NCBI RefSeq assembly: GCF_036057275.1
Contig: NZ_CP107945.1
Span: 1,860,001-1,924,000, forward strand
DNA length: 64,000 nt
Source: Streptomyces sp. NBC_00390
Lineage (GTDB): Bacteria > Actinomycetota > Actinomycetes > Streptomycetales > Streptomycetaceae
Direction: 5' to 3'
The position numbers and the translations under genes are program-made. Numbering within the stretch: position 1 is the stretch's first letter; each line of letters begins with the position of its first letter. Below, one piece after another: positions 1 to 9,548 of the stretch. The notes under the pieces were generated by a model. It was not told where the DNA came from and ran no database searches. It worked only from the letters and a program-made list of their open reading frames with translations.

Positions 1-533
1 GGGTCATATGCATGCTCGCGGTGCCGTTCTCCTTCGTGCTGACCTTCGCCGAGCTCTTCGCGTCCGACGGCCCGCCGGTCGCCACTCTGCTCTTCCCGGT
101 GCTGCTGGCGGGTTGCGTGGTCGGCTTCCTGATGGCCAACCGGGCGGGACGCCGCGTCACTCCGGCCGGGCGCAGCGCCCTGCACGCCTACCGCTCGGGT
201 CACGGGCAGGTCCACGGTCCGGCCGCACTGGTCGCACTCCACGGGGTACGCGGTCTGCCCGACCGGGATCTGAGGGGTCAGCTGAATGCGGCGGCGATGC
301 CCCAACGCGGCCGTAACCAGGCGTCGTACCACCACTCCACCCCGGACTCCCCGTACATCGCCCCTGTGTGGTGCGCCGGTTCGAGCTCGGCCTCCGGCTG
401 CGGAAGCTCCGGCTGCGGGTCGGGCAGCGGCGGTTCCGGCTGCGGGTCGGGCAGCAGCGGTTCCAGCTGTGGCAGTTCCTCGTCCAGCTGCGGTTCCTCG
501 AGCTCCTCCAGCTGCAGCAGCAGCAGCTCCTGA
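1..533 (+). CDS. TIGR04222-type membrane protein, 3' end only
   Basis: The frame is open to the left edge, so the gene starts outside the window. What remains opens with a hydrophobic stretch (VPFSFVLTFAEL, then LLFPVLLAGCVVGFLM). A segment TPAGRSAL...ALVALHGVRGLPDRDLR follows, parallel to the C-terminal part of the next gene (SPDGRRLL...LLASVAVLGVGALEDPELR). The last 50 or so residues are Cys/Gly/Ser-rich low complexity (CGSSGCGSGSGG type), a tail known from TIGR04222 proteins. Function unknown; an integral membrane protein is likely. Membership rests on the paralogue comparison and on family knowledge. Confidence 0.6.
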   Translation, partial: VICMLAVPFSFVLTFAELFASDGPPVATLLFPVLLAGCVVGFLMANRAGRRVTPAGRSALHAYRSGHGQVHGPAALVALHGVRGLPDRDLRGQLNAAAMPQRGRNQASYHHSTPDSPYIAPVWCAGSSSASGCGSSGCGSGSGGSGCGSGSSGSSCGSSSSSCGSSSSSSCSSSSS

Positions 534-626
534 CCACCCCGCAGGCCCGTCACGAAGCGATAACTCTGCGTTCGCGTGGGGAACAACACATGGCGTGGTC
601 GCGTCCTCCTCGCGTACAACTCGGCC

Positions 627-1415
627 ATGTTCTGGGTCCTGTTCCTGCTGGTTGCCTGGGCCGTGACGGGCCTCAACTGCATACGTCTGTGCGTCGCCGC
701 ATCCGAAGCCGCGCCTCTGCCCGAGGGCACGGGCAGCGACCGGGAGTTGAGCCTGTACGAGGCCGCCTTCCTGGCCGGCGGCCCGCACCGTGTCACCGAC
801 CTCACGCTGATCTCGATGCACCGCAGACGCAGGCTGCTGCTCGCGCACACCGGCTGGGCGACGGTCGTCGACCCGGTGGGCGAGGACGATCTGGAGCGCT
901 CGGTCATCGGCGCGATAGGCCCGGCGGGCCAGGCCCCGATAGCGGCGGTGCGCAGCACCGCGTCCACTGCCGACGCGGTACGGGTGCTGGCCGACCGGCT
1001 CGTCGGGGACGGCCTCGCCGTCCCCGACTCCGCCAGAAGGCAGATGGTGTCCGCGGTGCGCGGCGTCCGGGCGGCCGGCCTGGCGACCGCGGCGCTGGCG
1101 ACCGCGGCCGTACTGATGGCTCCCCTGGACGGCGCCGACACAGGCCGGGTGCTCGCCTGGTTCACGCTCCCCCTGCTGCTGATCGTCGGGTGCCTGGCGA
1201 TCGCGCGGTTCGAGGTGCACCCCTACACCCGCTGGGCCTCGCCGGACGGCCGGCGCCTGCTCGGCTCGCTCGTGACTCAGTACCGAACGGGTGCGGGCGG
1301 CGAGCACGCGCTGCTCGCCTCGGTCGCGGTCCTCGGCGTGGGCGCCCTGGAGGACCCGGAGTTGCGTGCGGCGCTGGCGGACGGCGGATCGGCGTCAGCG
1401 CATCGGGGTCTTTGA
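627..1415 (+). CDS. TIGR04222 domain-containing membrane protein
   Basis: A 262-residue protein. The start at 627 (MFWVLFLLVAWAVTG) places a membrane segment at the very N-terminus, whereas an upstream in-frame ATG at 576 would add 17 unconvincing residues. LSLYEAAFLAGGPHRVTD is the recognisable family signature (residues about 40-57). Further hydrophobic segments lie at about 150-170 and 180-198 (LPLLLIVGCLAIA). It follows a truncated paralogue by about 90 bp in the same direction, so the two are a tandem family pair. No enzymatic motif is visible. Role unknown. Unlike its neighbour it lacks a Cys/Gly-rich tail. Confidence 0.7.
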   Translation: MFWVLFLLVAWAVTGLNCIRLCVAASEAAPLPEGTGSDRELSLYEAAFLAGGPHRVTDLTLISMHRRRRLLLAHTGWATVVDPVGEDDLERSVIGAIGPAGQAPIAAVRSTASTADAVRVLADRLVGDGLAVPDSARRQMVSAVRGVRAAGLATAALATAAVLMAPLDGADTGRVLAWFTLPLLLIVGCLAIARFEVHPYTRWASPDGRRLLGSLVTQYRTGAGGEHALLASVAVLGVGALEDPELRAALADGGSASAHRGL

Positions 1416-1518
1416 CTCCGACACCCCACTTCGGTGCTTTACAACCCGCAACTGCCCTGCGAAGGATCCCTCTGTCCTGTGGCCTGCGGGCCGCCGTCGT
1501 GCGTACGAAGGGAACGCG

Positions 1519-3138
1519 ATGCGAGCAGTTGCGAAATACGGCGTCGTAACGGGCCTCGGCTGTCTGGTCCTCAGCGCTCTCACCGTCGCACCGGCCGGCG
1601 GCGCCACCCTCGGCCCCGAGTCGTACGGCCTCGAGTCCTACGGCACCGCACTGGCCGCCGGGCGCGCGGCGGCGGCCGGGATCACCTTCGGCAACTGCCC
1701 CGAGGTGGAGGAGCTTGCGGCGCCGGTCGAGTGCGGCACCGTGAAGGTCCCGCTCGACTATGCCAACCCGTCGGGCCGTCAGATCAAGCTCACCGTCAGC
1801 CGGGTCAAGGCGAGCGGCAAGGGTACGGAGCGGCAGGGCGCCCTTGTCTACAACCCCGGCGGCCCGGGCGCCTCGAGCATGTTCTTCCCGATGGCCGCCG
1901 AGCTGTCGGAGTGGAAGCGCATCGCGCGGGCGTACGACTTCGTGGGCTACGCACCGCGCGGTGTGGACCGTTCCGCCCCGCTGTCGTGCCAGGACCCGTC
2001 GGACTTCGTCAAGGCGCCGACCCTGGCCCCGACGCACCCCTCCGCCTCGTACAAGAAGGAGCGCGTCGCCCAGGCCAAGGCATACGCGCGGGGCTGTGCG
2101 CGACGGGCAGGTGCGGCGCTGCGCCACTACACGTCGCTCAACAACGCCCGTGACCTCGAAGTGCTGCGAGCGGCGCTCGGCGAGAGACGGCTGACGTTCA
2201 TGGGCGCCTCCTACGGCACCTACTTCGGTACGCTGTACGCGACGCTGTTCCCGACCCATGTGCGCCGTATGGTCTTCGACTCCGCGGTGAACCCCGATCC
2301 GCAGCGGATCTGGTACCGCAGCAACCTCGACCAGTCACTCGCCTTCGAGGGCCGCTGGGCCGACTTCCGCGCCTGGGTCGCCAAGCACGACAAGACCTAC
2401 AAGCTGGGCGCCACGCCCGAAGCGGTGGCGCACCACTACGAGAAGGTGCGTGCCCAACTCGCGCGCAAACCGGCGGGCGGCAAGGTCGGGCCCGGGCAGC
2501 TGCACGCCGCCTTCCTCGCGACCGCGTACTCCGACGACGCCTGGCCGAAGCGGGCGGGCGCGCTCTCGGAGTATCTGCGGGGCAACGCGAAACCTCTGAT
2601 CGGCCAGGCCGCGCCGAAGCCCGAGTCCGCGCGGTCCGAGGAGAACGGCACCGCCGTGTACACGGCCGTCGAGTGCAACGACGCCCCGTGGCCGACGGAC
2701 TGGAAGACCTGGGACCGCGACAACAGCCTGCTGGCGCGGCGCGCCCCGTTCGAGACGTGGGACAACGCCTGGATGAACCTGCCGTGCGCCTTCTGGCCTG
2801 TGATGCCGCGGCAGCAGCCGCTGGACGTGCGCACCGGGTACGGCGTGCTCCCGCCGACACTGATCCTTGCGGCGGAGCGGGACGCGGCGACGCCCTACGC
2901 GGGCGCGCTGGAGCTTCACCGGCGGCTCGCCGGCTCCGCACTGATCACGGAGGAGGACGCGGGTACGCACGGCATCGGCGGCGGCAGCAACAAGTGCGTC
3001 AACGCGTACCTGGAGGACTATCTGTTGACGGGCAGGACGCCGGTGCGGCGCGCTGCATGCGCGCCGCACCCGGAGCCGGACCCGGTGTCGCTGGACCGGC
3101 GGACCGCACAGCCGAAGAAGCTGCCGCACGCCGTCTGA
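1519..3138 (+). CDS. Secreted alpha/beta hydrolase, tripeptidyl aminopeptidase family
   Basis: A 539-residue exported serine hydrolase. The ATG at 1519 follows a GAAGGGAA ribosome site and begins a signal peptide (MRAVAKYGVVTGLGCLVLSALTVAP); the frame is open upstream but lacks such a start. The catalytic triad can be placed: Ser231 in the elbow GASYGT, Asp455 in AERDAATPYAG, His484 in GTHGIGGG. The architecture is alpha/beta-hydrolase core plus the TAP-like C-terminal domain seen in Streptomyces tripeptidyl aminopeptidases and related proteases (Slp/SCO-type). It probably cleaves short peptides outside the cell. The substrate is inferred from the family only. Converges on hemQ across a repeat-rich spacer. 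Confidence 0.82.
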   Translation: MRAVAKYGVVTGLGCLVLSALTVAPAGGATLGPESYGLESYGTALAAGRAAAAGITFGNCPEVEELAAPVECGTVKVPLDYANPSGRQIKLTVSRVKASGKGTERQGALVYNPGGPGASSMFFPMAAELSEWKRIARAYDFVGYAPRGVDRSAPLSCQDPSDFVKAPTLAPTHPSASYKKERVAQAKAYARGCARRAGAALRHYTSLNNARDLEVLRAALGERRLTFMGASYGTYFGTLYATLFPTHVRRMVFDSAVNPDPQRIWYRSNLDQSLAFEGRWADFRAWVAKHDKTYKLGATPEAVAHHYEKVRAQLARKPAGGKVGPGQLHAAFLATAYSDDAWPKRAGALSEYLRGNAKPLIGQAAPKPESARSEENGTAVYTAVECNDAPWPTDWKTWDRDNSLLARRAPFETWDNAWMNLPCAFWPVMPRQQPLDVRTGYGVLPPTLILAAERDAATPYAGALELHRRLAGSALITEEDAGTHGIGGGSNKCVNAYLEDYLLTGRTPVRRAACAPHPEPDPVSLDRRTAQPKKLPHAV

Positions 3139-3180
3139 TCTTCCGGGTCATGGGCCGGCCCTCGCCCAGCCGGTGGCTCA

Positions 3181-3271
3181 CCAGGGCAGGGGCCTTGCGC
3201 GGCCCAGCCCGTCGCTGACCAAGGCAGGGGCCTTGCGCGGCCCAGCCCGTCGCTGACCAGGGCAGGGGCCG
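3181..3271. repeat. 38-bp tandem repeat, about 2.4 copies
   Basis: Direct repeats with exact 38-base spacing begin at 3181, 3219 and 3257. The unit starts CCAGGGCAGGGGCC and ends CCCGTCGCTGA. Copy 2 differs from copy 1 by one base near its start, and copy 3 is cut short. It lies in the convergent spacer between the peptidase and hemQ and is not part of a credible gene. Confidence 0.85.
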
Positions 3272-3290
3272 TTGGTGGCCCTTGCCAGTG

Positions 3291-3389
3291 GTGGGTTCCA
3301 CGGGGCTGATCCAACCCGACCGCACGGTCCCGTGGGTTCCACGGGGCTGATCCAACCCGACCCCACGGTCCCGTGGGGTCCACGGGACC
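3291..3389. repeat. 41-bp tandem repeat, about 2.4 copies
   Basis: A second, unrelated tandem array starts 20 bases after the first. Units beginning GTGGGTTCCACGGGGCTGAT start at 3291 and 3332, and a third, partial copy at 3373. The first two copies differ by a single G/C change. Two different tandem arrays side by side suggest local slippage or unequal exchange. Confidence 0.85.
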
Positions 3390-3398
3390 GGCCGAGCT

Positions 3399-3424
3399 GT
3401 GGCCGGGACCGAGGTCCCGGCCAC
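3399..3424. terminator. Bidirectional terminator hairpin, peptidase/hemQ
   Basis: A perfect 12-base stem (3399-3410 with 3413-3424) around GA. It sits 17 bases beyond the hemQ stop and after the convergent peptidase. GC-rich stems without a U-tract are the usual form in Streptomyces. Confidence 0.7.
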
Positions 3425-3440
3425 AAGGTCCTGTCGAGGC

Positions 3441-4154
3441 TCAGGCCAGGCCGGCCACGAGGTCCGCCACGCTCTTGCGGCGGCCCGTGTAGAACGGGAC
3501 CTCTTCGCGGACGTGCATCCGGGCCTCGGAGGCGCGCAGATGACGCATCAGGTCGACGATCCGGTAGAGCTCGTCGGCCTCGAAGGCGAGCAGCCACTCG
3601 TAGTCGCCGAGCGAGAACGAGGCGACCGTGTTGGCGCGCACGTCCGGGTAGCCGCGGGCCATCTTGCCGTGGTCGGCGAGCATCCGGCGGCGGTCCTCGT
3701 CCGGCAGCAGGTACCAGTCGTAGGAGCGCACGAAGGGGTAGACGCTGACGTAGTTGCGCGGCGTCTCGTCGGCCAGGAAGGCCGGGACGTGCGACTTGTT
3801 GAACTCCGCGGGGCGGTGCAGCGCCATGTTCGACCAGACCGGCTCGAGCGCGCGGCCCAGACGGGTGCGCCGGAAGCGGTTGTACGCGTCCTGGAGCTCG
3901 TCCGCGGTCTCGGCGTGCCACCAGATCATCACGTCGGCGTCGGCACGCAGCCCGGACACGTCGTACGTGCCGCGCACGGTGACGTCCTTGGCGGCGAGCT
4001 GGTCGAACAGCTCCTGGACCTCGTCCGCGTAGCCGGAGCGGTCCTCGGGGAGCACATCGCGCAGCTTGAAGACGGACCACAGCGTGTACCGGATGACCTC
4101 GTTGAGGTCCTTGGCCTTCTTGCCTGCGTTCGGGATCTTTTCGGGCGCACTCAT
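3441..4154 (-). CDS. hemQ: Coproheme decarboxylase HemQ (ChdC)
   Basis: Last step of the Gram-positive coproporphyrin-dependent haem route: oxidative decarboxylation of coproheme to haem b. The 237-residue protein starts [20 protein letters not shown]; the ATG at 4154 has GGGAGAA just upstream inside the end of hemG, and the longer open frame upstream is overlap. Chlorite-dismutase-like fold signatures are present: [11 protein letters not shown], a central [13 protein letters not shown] segment whose first Tyr probably is the catalytic tyrosine, and a [20 protein letters not shown] region following ADHGKMARG (likely haem-ligand His). Only 4 bases separate it from hemG, so they are co-transcribed. 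Length and motifs match actinobacterial HemQ well. Confidence 0.93.
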   Translation of the reverse strand: MSAPEKIPNAGKKAKDLNEVIRYTLWSVFKLRDVLPEDRSGYADEVQELFDQLAAKDVTVRGTYDVSGLRADADVMIWWHAETADELQDAYNRFRRTRLGRALEPVWSNMALHRPAEFNKSHVPAFLADETPRNYVSVYPFVRSYDWYLLPDEDRRRMLADHGKMARGYPDVRANTVASFSLGDYEWLLAFEADELYRIVDLMRHLRASEARMHVREEVPFYTGRRKSVADLVAGLA

Positions 4155-4158
4155 ACAG

Positions 4159-5610
4159 CTATTCTCCCGCGCCGCGATCAGTGCCCTGCGCCAGGGTGGG
4201 CGTGGCGAGAATCTCGTCCGCCGCGCGCTGCCCACTGGCGATGCAGGCGGGGATGCCGACTCCGTCGTACACCGCGCCGCACACCCGCAGGCCGGGCAGT
4301 CGGGCGACCTCGTCGCGGATGCGGGCGACCCGGGTCAGATGCCCGACAGGGTACTGCGGCAGGCCGCCGGTCCAGCGGGTGACCTCGGTGGCCACGGGCC
4401 GGGCGGTCAGGCCGATCGCCTTGCCGAGATCGCTCAGCGACACGTCCACGAGCTCGTCGTCCTCGCGCTCGAGCATTCGTTCTTCGCCGTAGCGGCCGAG
4501 GGATGTGCGCAGCAGGAACAGATCGCCCGCGCCTTCGCCGACCCAGCCCCACTTGTTGCTGGAGAAGGTCGAGGCCTTGATGCCGCGGCCGTCGACGGGC
4601 GGGACCAGGAAGCCGCTGCCGGGCGGCGTCGCGGCCAGGTCCGCGCGGCGGAAGGCCATGGTGACCAGCGCCATGGAGGCGTACTCGACCTGGCCGAGCT
4701 CGAAGGCCGCCACCGGGGACTCGGCAGCGAGCAGCGCGGACGCGGACCAGGCGGGGGTGGCGAGGACGACGGCGTCGGCGGTGAGCGGCGAGCGGTCGGT
4801 GCGGATCTGCCAGCCGTGGCCGTCGGCACCACGGGTCAGGCCGAGTACGGGTGTCTCTGTGCGGATCTCGCCGCCCTGAGCGCGTACGGCGTCGGCGACG
4901 GCGCCCGGCAGCCGGCCCATACCGCCGTCGATGCCCATGAAGACGGGGCCGTCGGCCTGCGCCCCGGCCGCCGCGCGGGCCTGGATGTCGCGTACGCCGT
5001 CGAGCAGTGAGGCGTGGGTCCTGGCCGCCTCGAACAGCTGGGGGACGGCGGCGCGCATCGAGATGCGGTACGCGTCGCCCGCGTACACGCCCCCGAGCAG
5101 CGGCTCCACGAGCCTGTCGACGACCTCACGGCCGAGGCGATCGGCGACATACGCGCCGATCGCCACATCGTCGCCGAGCTCGGCCGGGGCGAGGTCGCGT
5201 TCCTTCGCGATACGGGCGATGCCCTCGGGCGACAACAGTCCCGCGAGTGCCTCGGGGGTGCCGGGGACACCCATCACATGGCCCTTGGGCATCGGGTGCA
5301 GTGCGTCGCGCGTCCAGACCGTGGCGGCTGCGACGGCGGGCGGCTGCAGGCGGGCGCCGAGGCCGACGGCACGGGCCAGCTCGACCCCCTCGGGACGGCG
5401 CGCGAGCATCGACTCGGCACCCAGGTCCACCGGGGCGCCCTCGATCTCGCCTGCCTGCAGCTTGCCGCCGAGGTGGCCGGTGGCCTCGAGAAGGGTCACC
5501 CGTGCGCCGGCGGCGAGCAGCCGGTGCGCGGCGGCGAGACCGGCGATGCCGCCGCCGACCACGACGACATGAGGCGCTGCTGTGTCCATGCGGTGAGGAG
5601 AACGCTGCAT
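4159..5610 (-). CDS. hemG: Coproporphyrinogen III oxidase / protoporphyrinogen oxidase family (HemG/HemY/CgoX)
   Basis: FAD-dependent oxidase acting two steps before HemQ; in actinobacteria the true substrate is coproporphyrinogen III. The N-terminus carries the dinucleotide motif [17 protein letters not shown] and the flavin-binding [13 protein letters not shown]; the C-terminus has the second FAD-contact segment [19 protein letters not shown] start at 5610 (MQRSPHRM) gives 483 residues; an internal ATG at 5589 (MDTAAPH) is equally possible, as neither has a strong ribosome site. Forms an operon with hemQ (4-base gap). hemE lies some 2.7 kb away, separated by two unrelated plus-strand genes. 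Confidence 0.92.
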   Translation of the reverse strand: MQRSPHRMDTAAPHVVVVGGGIAGLAAAHRLLAAGARVTLLEATGHLGGKLQAGEIEGAPVDLGAESMLARRPEGVELARAVGLGARLQPPAVAAATVWTRDALHPMPKGHVMGVPGTPEALAGLLSPEGIARIAKERDLAPAELGDDVAIGAYVADRLGREVVDRLVEPLLGGVYAGDAYRISMRAAVPQLFEAARTHASLLDGVRDIQARAAAGAQADGPVFMGIDGGMGRLPGAVADAVRAQGGEIRTETPVLGLTRGADGHGWQIRTDRSPLTADAVVLATPAWSASALLAAESPVAAFELGQVEYASMALVTMAFRRADLAATPPGSGFLVPPVDGRGIKASTFSSNKWGWVGEGAGDLFLLRTSLGRYGEERMLEREDDELVDVSLSDLGKAIGLTARPVATEVTRWTGGLPQYPVGHLTRVARIRDEVARLPGLRVCGAVYDGVGIPACIASGQRAADEILATPTLAQGTDRGAGE

Positions 5611-5741
5611 GGGCCAACTCTCTCAAACGCCGTTCCGAGTCCCGAACGTGACCTGTTCGGAACCGGAACCGGACAACCTGCGACGTGATCGCGAACGTCG
5701 AAGGAACAACACTCATCACCCATAGCCCAGGGGGGCCGACC

Positions 5742-6668
5742 ATGCGCGCACCGCGTGCGTTCGCGGCACTGCTACTGCTCACCTCACTCACCCTCGCCGG
5801 GTGCGGCGGGGCCGATTCCGGCGGGGACGCGGCACAGTCACAGGCCAAGGAGAAGGCGGGGGCTGCCGCCCCCGGTTTCGCGGGCGATCAGGCCGCGGAG
5901 AAGCCCGCGGAAGGCGGCGCGGGCCGGGAGGGTTCGCCGAAGCAGCCGTCGGCCGCGCCGGCCCACATCATCCGGACCGCCGAGCTCGCCGTGGAGGTGA
6001 AGGACGCCGCGAAGGCGCTCGCCGCGGCGCGCAGGACGGCCGATGGGGTCGGCGGCCGGGTCGAGAACGAGACCACGGAGCGGATCGACGAGACCCATGT
6101 GTCCTCACGCGTCGTGCTGCGCGTGCCGCAGGAGCACTACGACTCGGTGCTGGCCGAGCTGGCCGGGGCGGGCAAGCTGCTGTCCCGCACGGCCGACGCC
6201 AAGGACGTCACGGACCAGGTCGTGGACGTGGACAGCCGGGTCGCGACACAGCGGGCGAGTGTGGCGCGGGTGCGGGCGCTGATGCAGCGGGCCACCAAGC
6301 TGTCGGACGTGGTGACGCTGGAGGGCGAGCTGAGCAGCCGTCAGACGGCCCTGGAGTCGCTGCTGGCGCAGCAGGCCTCGCTGAAGGACCGTACGACGCT
6401 GGCGACGATCACCCTGTCGCTCTCCGAGACCGAGAAGAAGGACGCCAAGAAGGACGAGGACGAACCCGGCTTCCTCGACGCGCTCTCGGGCGGCTGGGGC
6501 GCGCTGGTGGCGACGCTGCGGTGGGCCACCGTGGTGATAGGTGCGGTGGCTCCGTTCGCCGCGGTCGCGGCGGTGCTGTACGCGCTGTGGCGGTGGCTGG
6601 TGCGCCCCCGGCTCCCGAAGCGCCCGGTCCCCGGGCCCGCGCCCGCACGTGGTTCGGACGAGGACTGA
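5742..6668 (+). CDS. DUF4349 lipoprotein
   Basis: A 308-residue lipoprotein. The start at 5742 follows a G-rich ribosome site (GGGGGG) and gives a clean lipoprotein signal peptide: MRAPRAFAALLLLTSLTLAGC, lipobox Cys21. A Ser/Gln/Ala/Gly-rich linker leads to the DUF4349 domain (about 75-260: HIIRTAELAVEV, then VVLRVPQEHYDSVLAEL and VDVDSRVATQRASVARVRAL, coiled-coil-like). A C-terminal membrane segment (WATVVIGAVAPFAAVAAVLYAL) and basic tail follow, so the protein would be held at both ends. Function unknown; domain assignment is confident. Divergent from hemG. Confidence 0.85.
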   Translation: MRAPRAFAALLLLTSLTLAGCGGADSGGDAAQSQAKEKAGAAAPGFAGDQAAEKPAEGGAGREGSPKQPSAAPAHIIRTAELAVEVKDAAKALAAARRTADGVGGRVENETTERIDETHVSSRVVLRVPQEHYDSVLAELAGAGKLLSRTADAKDVTDQVVDVDSRVATQRASVARVRALMQRATKLSDVVTLEGELSSRQTALESLLAQQASLKDRTTLATITLSLSETEKKDAKKDEDEPGFLDALSGGWGALVATLRWATVVIGAVAPFAAVAAVLYALWRWLVRPRLPKRPVPGPAPARGSDED

Positions 6669-6696
6669 ACACCCGCTCCCCCGTAGCGTGTTCCCC

Positions 6697-8076
6697 ATGA
6701 CAACGGAGCGACTGGTGGTCATCGGGGGCGATGCGGCGGGCATGTCCGCCGCATCGCAGGCACGCAGGCTCAAGGGAGCGGAAGAGCTGGAGATCGTCGC
6801 CTTCGAGCGCGGGCACTTCAGCTCGTACTCGGCGTGCGGGATTCCGTACTGGGTGGGCGGTCAGGTGCCCGAGCGCGACGACCTCGTCGCCCGCACCCCG
6901 GCCGAGCACCGCGCGCGTGACATCGATCTGCGGATGCGCACGGAGGTGACGGAGATCGACGTCGCGGGCGGCAGGGTGCGCTCGCGCGACATGGAGACGG
7001 GCACGGAGGGCTGGACGGGTTACGACAAGCTGGTGATCGCGACCGGCGCGCGGCCGGTGCGGCCCCGGCTGCCGGGGATCGACGCGCCGGGTGTGCACGG
7101 TGTGCAGACCCTCGACGACGGCCAGGCACTGCTGGACACGCTGGCCGGTACGGAGGGCCGGCGCGCGGTCGTGGTGGGAGCGGGCTACATCGGCGTGGAG
7201 ATGGCCGAGGCGCTGCTGAACCGCGGCTACGAGGTGACGGTGGTCAACCGCGGCGAGCAGCCGATGGCGACCCTCGACCCCGACATGGGCCGTCTGGTCC
7301 ACAAGGCGATGGACGGCCTCGGCATCAGGACCGTGACCGGCTCCGCCGTCACCGCCGTCCGCACGGACGCCTCCGGCCGTGCCTGCGCCGTGGTCACGGA
7401 GGAGGCCGAGTATCCGGCGGACGTGGTGATCCTCGGCATCGGCGTGGAGCCGGAGACCACGCTCGCCCGTGCCGCGGGCCTCCCCCTGGGCGCGTACGAC
7501 GGCCTGCTCACCGATCTCGCGATGCGCGTGCGGGGCCACGAGAACGTCTGGGCGGGCGGCGACTGTGTGGAGGTGCTCGACCTGGTCTCCGGCCGCGAAC
7601 GCCATGTCCCCCTGGGCACGCACGCCAACAAGCACGGCCAGATCATCGGCTCGAACGCGGGCGGCGGCTATGCGACGTTCCCTGGTGTGGTGGGCACGGC
7701 GGTCAGCAAGGTGTGCGAACTGGAGATCGCCCGCACTGGCCTGCGTGAGAAGGACGCCCGCGAGGTGGGTCTCCAGTACGTGACGGCGACGATCGAGTCG
7801 ACGAGCACCGCGGGCTACTACCCCGGCGCGGCCCTGATGACGGTCAAGATGCTCGCGGAACGCCGCACGGGCCGTCTGCTGGGCGTCCAGATCGTGGGCC
7901 GCGAGGGCTCGGGAAAGCGGGTGGACATCGCGGCGGTGGCACTGACGGCAGGCATGACGGTGGAGCAGATGACGGCGCTGGACCTCGGCTACGCGCCGCC
8001 GTTCTCCCCGGTGTGGGACCCGGTCCTGGTCGCCGCACGAAAGGCGACGACGGCGGTCCGGAAGGCGGGTACGTAG
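6697..8076 (+). CDS. FAD/NAD(P)-dependent oxidoreductase, CoA-disulfide-reductase/Nox family
   Basis: A 459-residue class of pyridine-nucleotide disulfide oxidoreductase with a single active-site Cys. Seen: the FAD motif VVIGGDAAGMSAASQARR at the start, the redox-active SSYSACGIPYW with Cys47, a second nucleotide motif VVVGAGYIGVEMAEAL near 175, FAD-contact VWAGGDCVEV, and a C-terminal dimerisation domain with the conserved LGYAPPFSPVWDPV. This matches CoA-disulfide reductases and NADH oxidases; there is no fused rhodanese domain. Streptomyces use mycothiol as main thiol, so the physiological disulfide is uncertain. 28 bases after the DUF4349 gene, same strand, possibly co-transcribed. Confidence 0.83.
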   Translation: MTTERLVVIGGDAAGMSAASQARRLKGAEELEIVAFERGHFSSYSACGIPYWVGGQVPERDDLVARTPAEHRARDIDLRMRTEVTEIDVAGGRVRSRDMETGTEGWTGYDKLVIATGARPVRPRLPGIDAPGVHGVQTLDDGQALLDTLAGTEGRRAVVVGAGYIGVEMAEALLNRGYEVTVVNRGEQPMATLDPDMGRLVHKAMDGLGIRTVTGSAVTAVRTDASGRACAVVTEEAEYPADVVILGIGVEPETTLARAAGLPLGAYDGLLTDLAMRVRGHENVWAGGDCVEVLDLVSGRERHVPLGTHANKHGQIIGSNAGGGYATFPGVVGTAVSKVCELEIARTGLREKDAREVGLQYVTATIESTSTAGYYPGAALMTVKMLAERRTGRLLGVQIVGREGSGKRVDIAAVALTAGMTVEQMTALDLGYAPPFSPVWDPVLVAARKATTAVRKAGT

Positions 8077-8103
8077 CGCCTGCGGCTGGCCTGTTCCCCT
8101 ACC

Positions 8104-8223
8104 CTCCCCCTACGGCCTGGCGGCCGTGGGAGGTACCCCCGTCCCGTAACTGGGGGCAAGCCCCCAGACCCCCGCACAGCCTGAGGTGGGGGTACCTCCC
8201 ACGCCCGCAGGGCGTAGGGGGAG
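8104..8223. repeat. Large nested inverted repeat (terminator/cruciform)
   Basis: Outer arms CTCCCCCTACG (8104-8114) and CGTAGGGGGAG (8213-8223) enclose a perfect 15-base pair of arms (8126-8140 with 8188-8202, GTGGGAGGTACCCCC), which in turn encloses a small hairpin TGGGGGC-AA-GCCCCCA (8150/8151-8166). It lies between convergent genes, so it probably ends both transcripts. Confidence 0.75.
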
Positions 8224-8226
8224 TGT

Positions 8227-8285
8227 CCTCAAACGCCGGACAGGCTGGATTTGCCGGCGGCAATCAGCCTCGCCGGCGTTTGAGG
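8227..8285. repeat. Dispersed palindromic element
   Basis: Perfect arms CCTCAAACGCCGG (8227-8239) and CCGGCGTTTGAGG (8273-8285). The motif with GCGGGGTCTGGGGCGGAGCC just downstream is one I associate with dispersed intergenic palindromes of Streptomyces chromosomes. That identity is from memory. It may double as the hemE terminator. Confidence 0.55.
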
Positions 8286-8352
8286 CGCGGGGTCTGGGGC
8301 GGAGCCCCAGTTCGGGAAGGGGCGGGGTGGGGAACAGGCCCCCCGCCGGGAC

Positions 8353-9456
8353 CTACCGCGTCGTCGACTCGTGGACGTACTCCACCAGCCGCGTCAACGC
8401 GTCCGGATCCGTCGTCGGCAGCACCCCGTGCCCCAGGTTGAACACATGCCCCTCGAGGTCCTTCGCCGCGTCCAGTACCTCACGGGTCTTCGTCTCGATC
8501 GCCTCCGCCGAGGAGAACAGCACCGCCGGGTCGAGGTTGCCCTGAAGTGCCTTGCCCGGGCCCACCCGGCGGGCCGCCTCGTCCAGCGGGACGCGCCAGT
8601 CGACGCCGACCACGTCCGCCCCCGCCTCGCCCATCAGGCCGAGCAGTTCGCCGGTGCCGACGCCGAAGTGGATGCGCGGGACGCCGTACGCGGCGACCGT
8701 GTCGAAGACCTTCGCCGAGGCGGGCATCACCGAGCGGCGGTAGTCCGCGGGGGCGAGCGCGCCGACCCAGGAGTCGAAGAGCTGGACGGCGGAAGCGCCC
8801 GCCTCGATCTGGACCTTGAGGAACGCCGAGGTGATCTCCGCGAGCCGGTCCAGCAGGTCGGACCACAGCTGCGGGTCGCCGTACATCAGCGCCTTGGTGT
8901 GCTCGTGGTTGCGCGAGGGCCCGCCCTCCACGAGGTAGCTCGCGAGAGTGAACGGCGCACCCGCGAACCCGATCAGCGGGGTGGACCCGAGCTCCTCGGT
9001 GAGCATCCCGATCGCCTCGGTGACGTAGTGCACGTCCTCCGGCGTCAGATCGCGCAGCCGTGCCAGGTCGGCCCGCGTGCGGATGGGCTCCGCGACGACC
9101 GGGCCGACGCCCGGCTTGATGTCGAGGTCGACGCCGATGGCCTTCAGCGGCACCACGATGTCGCTGAAGTAGATCGCCGCGTCGACCTTGTGGCGCCGTA
9201 CCGGCTGCAGCGTGATCTCGGTGACGAGCTCCGGCCGCATGCACGACTCGAGCATCGCGGTGCCCTCACGCACCTTCAGGTACTCGGGCAGTGAGCGCCC
9301 CGCCTGCCGCATGAACCAGACCGGCGTGTGCGGCACGGGCTCACGCCTGCATGCCTTGAGGAACGCTGAGTCGTGGGTCTTCGTCTGCCGGCCCGGGGAT
9401 GGGGTGTCCCCGGATCGGGCGGAGCCTCGGGTCAGGGGAAGGTCGTTGGCGCTCAC
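8353..9456 (-). CDS. hemE: Uroporphyrinogen decarboxylase HemE
   Basis: Decarboxylates the four acetate side chains of uroporphyrinogen III to give coproporphyrinogen III, the substrate of the HemG product. A 367-residue protein with GTG start at 9456. Hallmarks: [16 protein letters not shown] near 45-60 (substrate-binding Arg residues), [13 protein letters not shown] with the catalytic Asp, [17 protein letters not shown], and the C-terminal [16 protein letters not shown]. An N-terminal extension of about 25 residues before the conserved core is longer than usual; a later start is possible but none has a better ribosome site. Divergent from the DUF3000 gene across 92 bases. Confidence 0.95.
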   Translation of the reverse strand: MSANDLPLTRGSARSGDTPSPGRQTKTHDSAFLKACRREPVPHTPVWFMRQAGRSLPEYLKVREGTAMLESCMRPELVTEITLQPVRRHKVDAAIYFSDIVVPLKAIGVDLDIKPGVGPVVAEPIRTRADLARLRDLTPEDVHYVTEAIGMLTEELGSTPLIGFAGAPFTLASYLVEGGPSRNHEHTKALMYGDPQLWSDLLDRLAEITSAFLKVQIEAGASAVQLFDSWVGALAPADYRRSVMPASAKVFDTVAAYGVPRIHFGVGTGELLGLMGEAGADVVGVDWRVPLDEAARRVGPGKALQGNLDPAVLFSSAEAIETKTREVLDAAKDLEGHVFNLGHGVLPTTDPDALTRLVEYVHESTTR

Positions 9457-9548
9457 GCCCAGAATCTTCGCACGTACGCGAGAAGTGGCTGCCCCGGCCC
9501 GGGTGTCCCTCCCTGCGCGAAGCTCCCGTTCCGCCTACTCTTCCCCGC

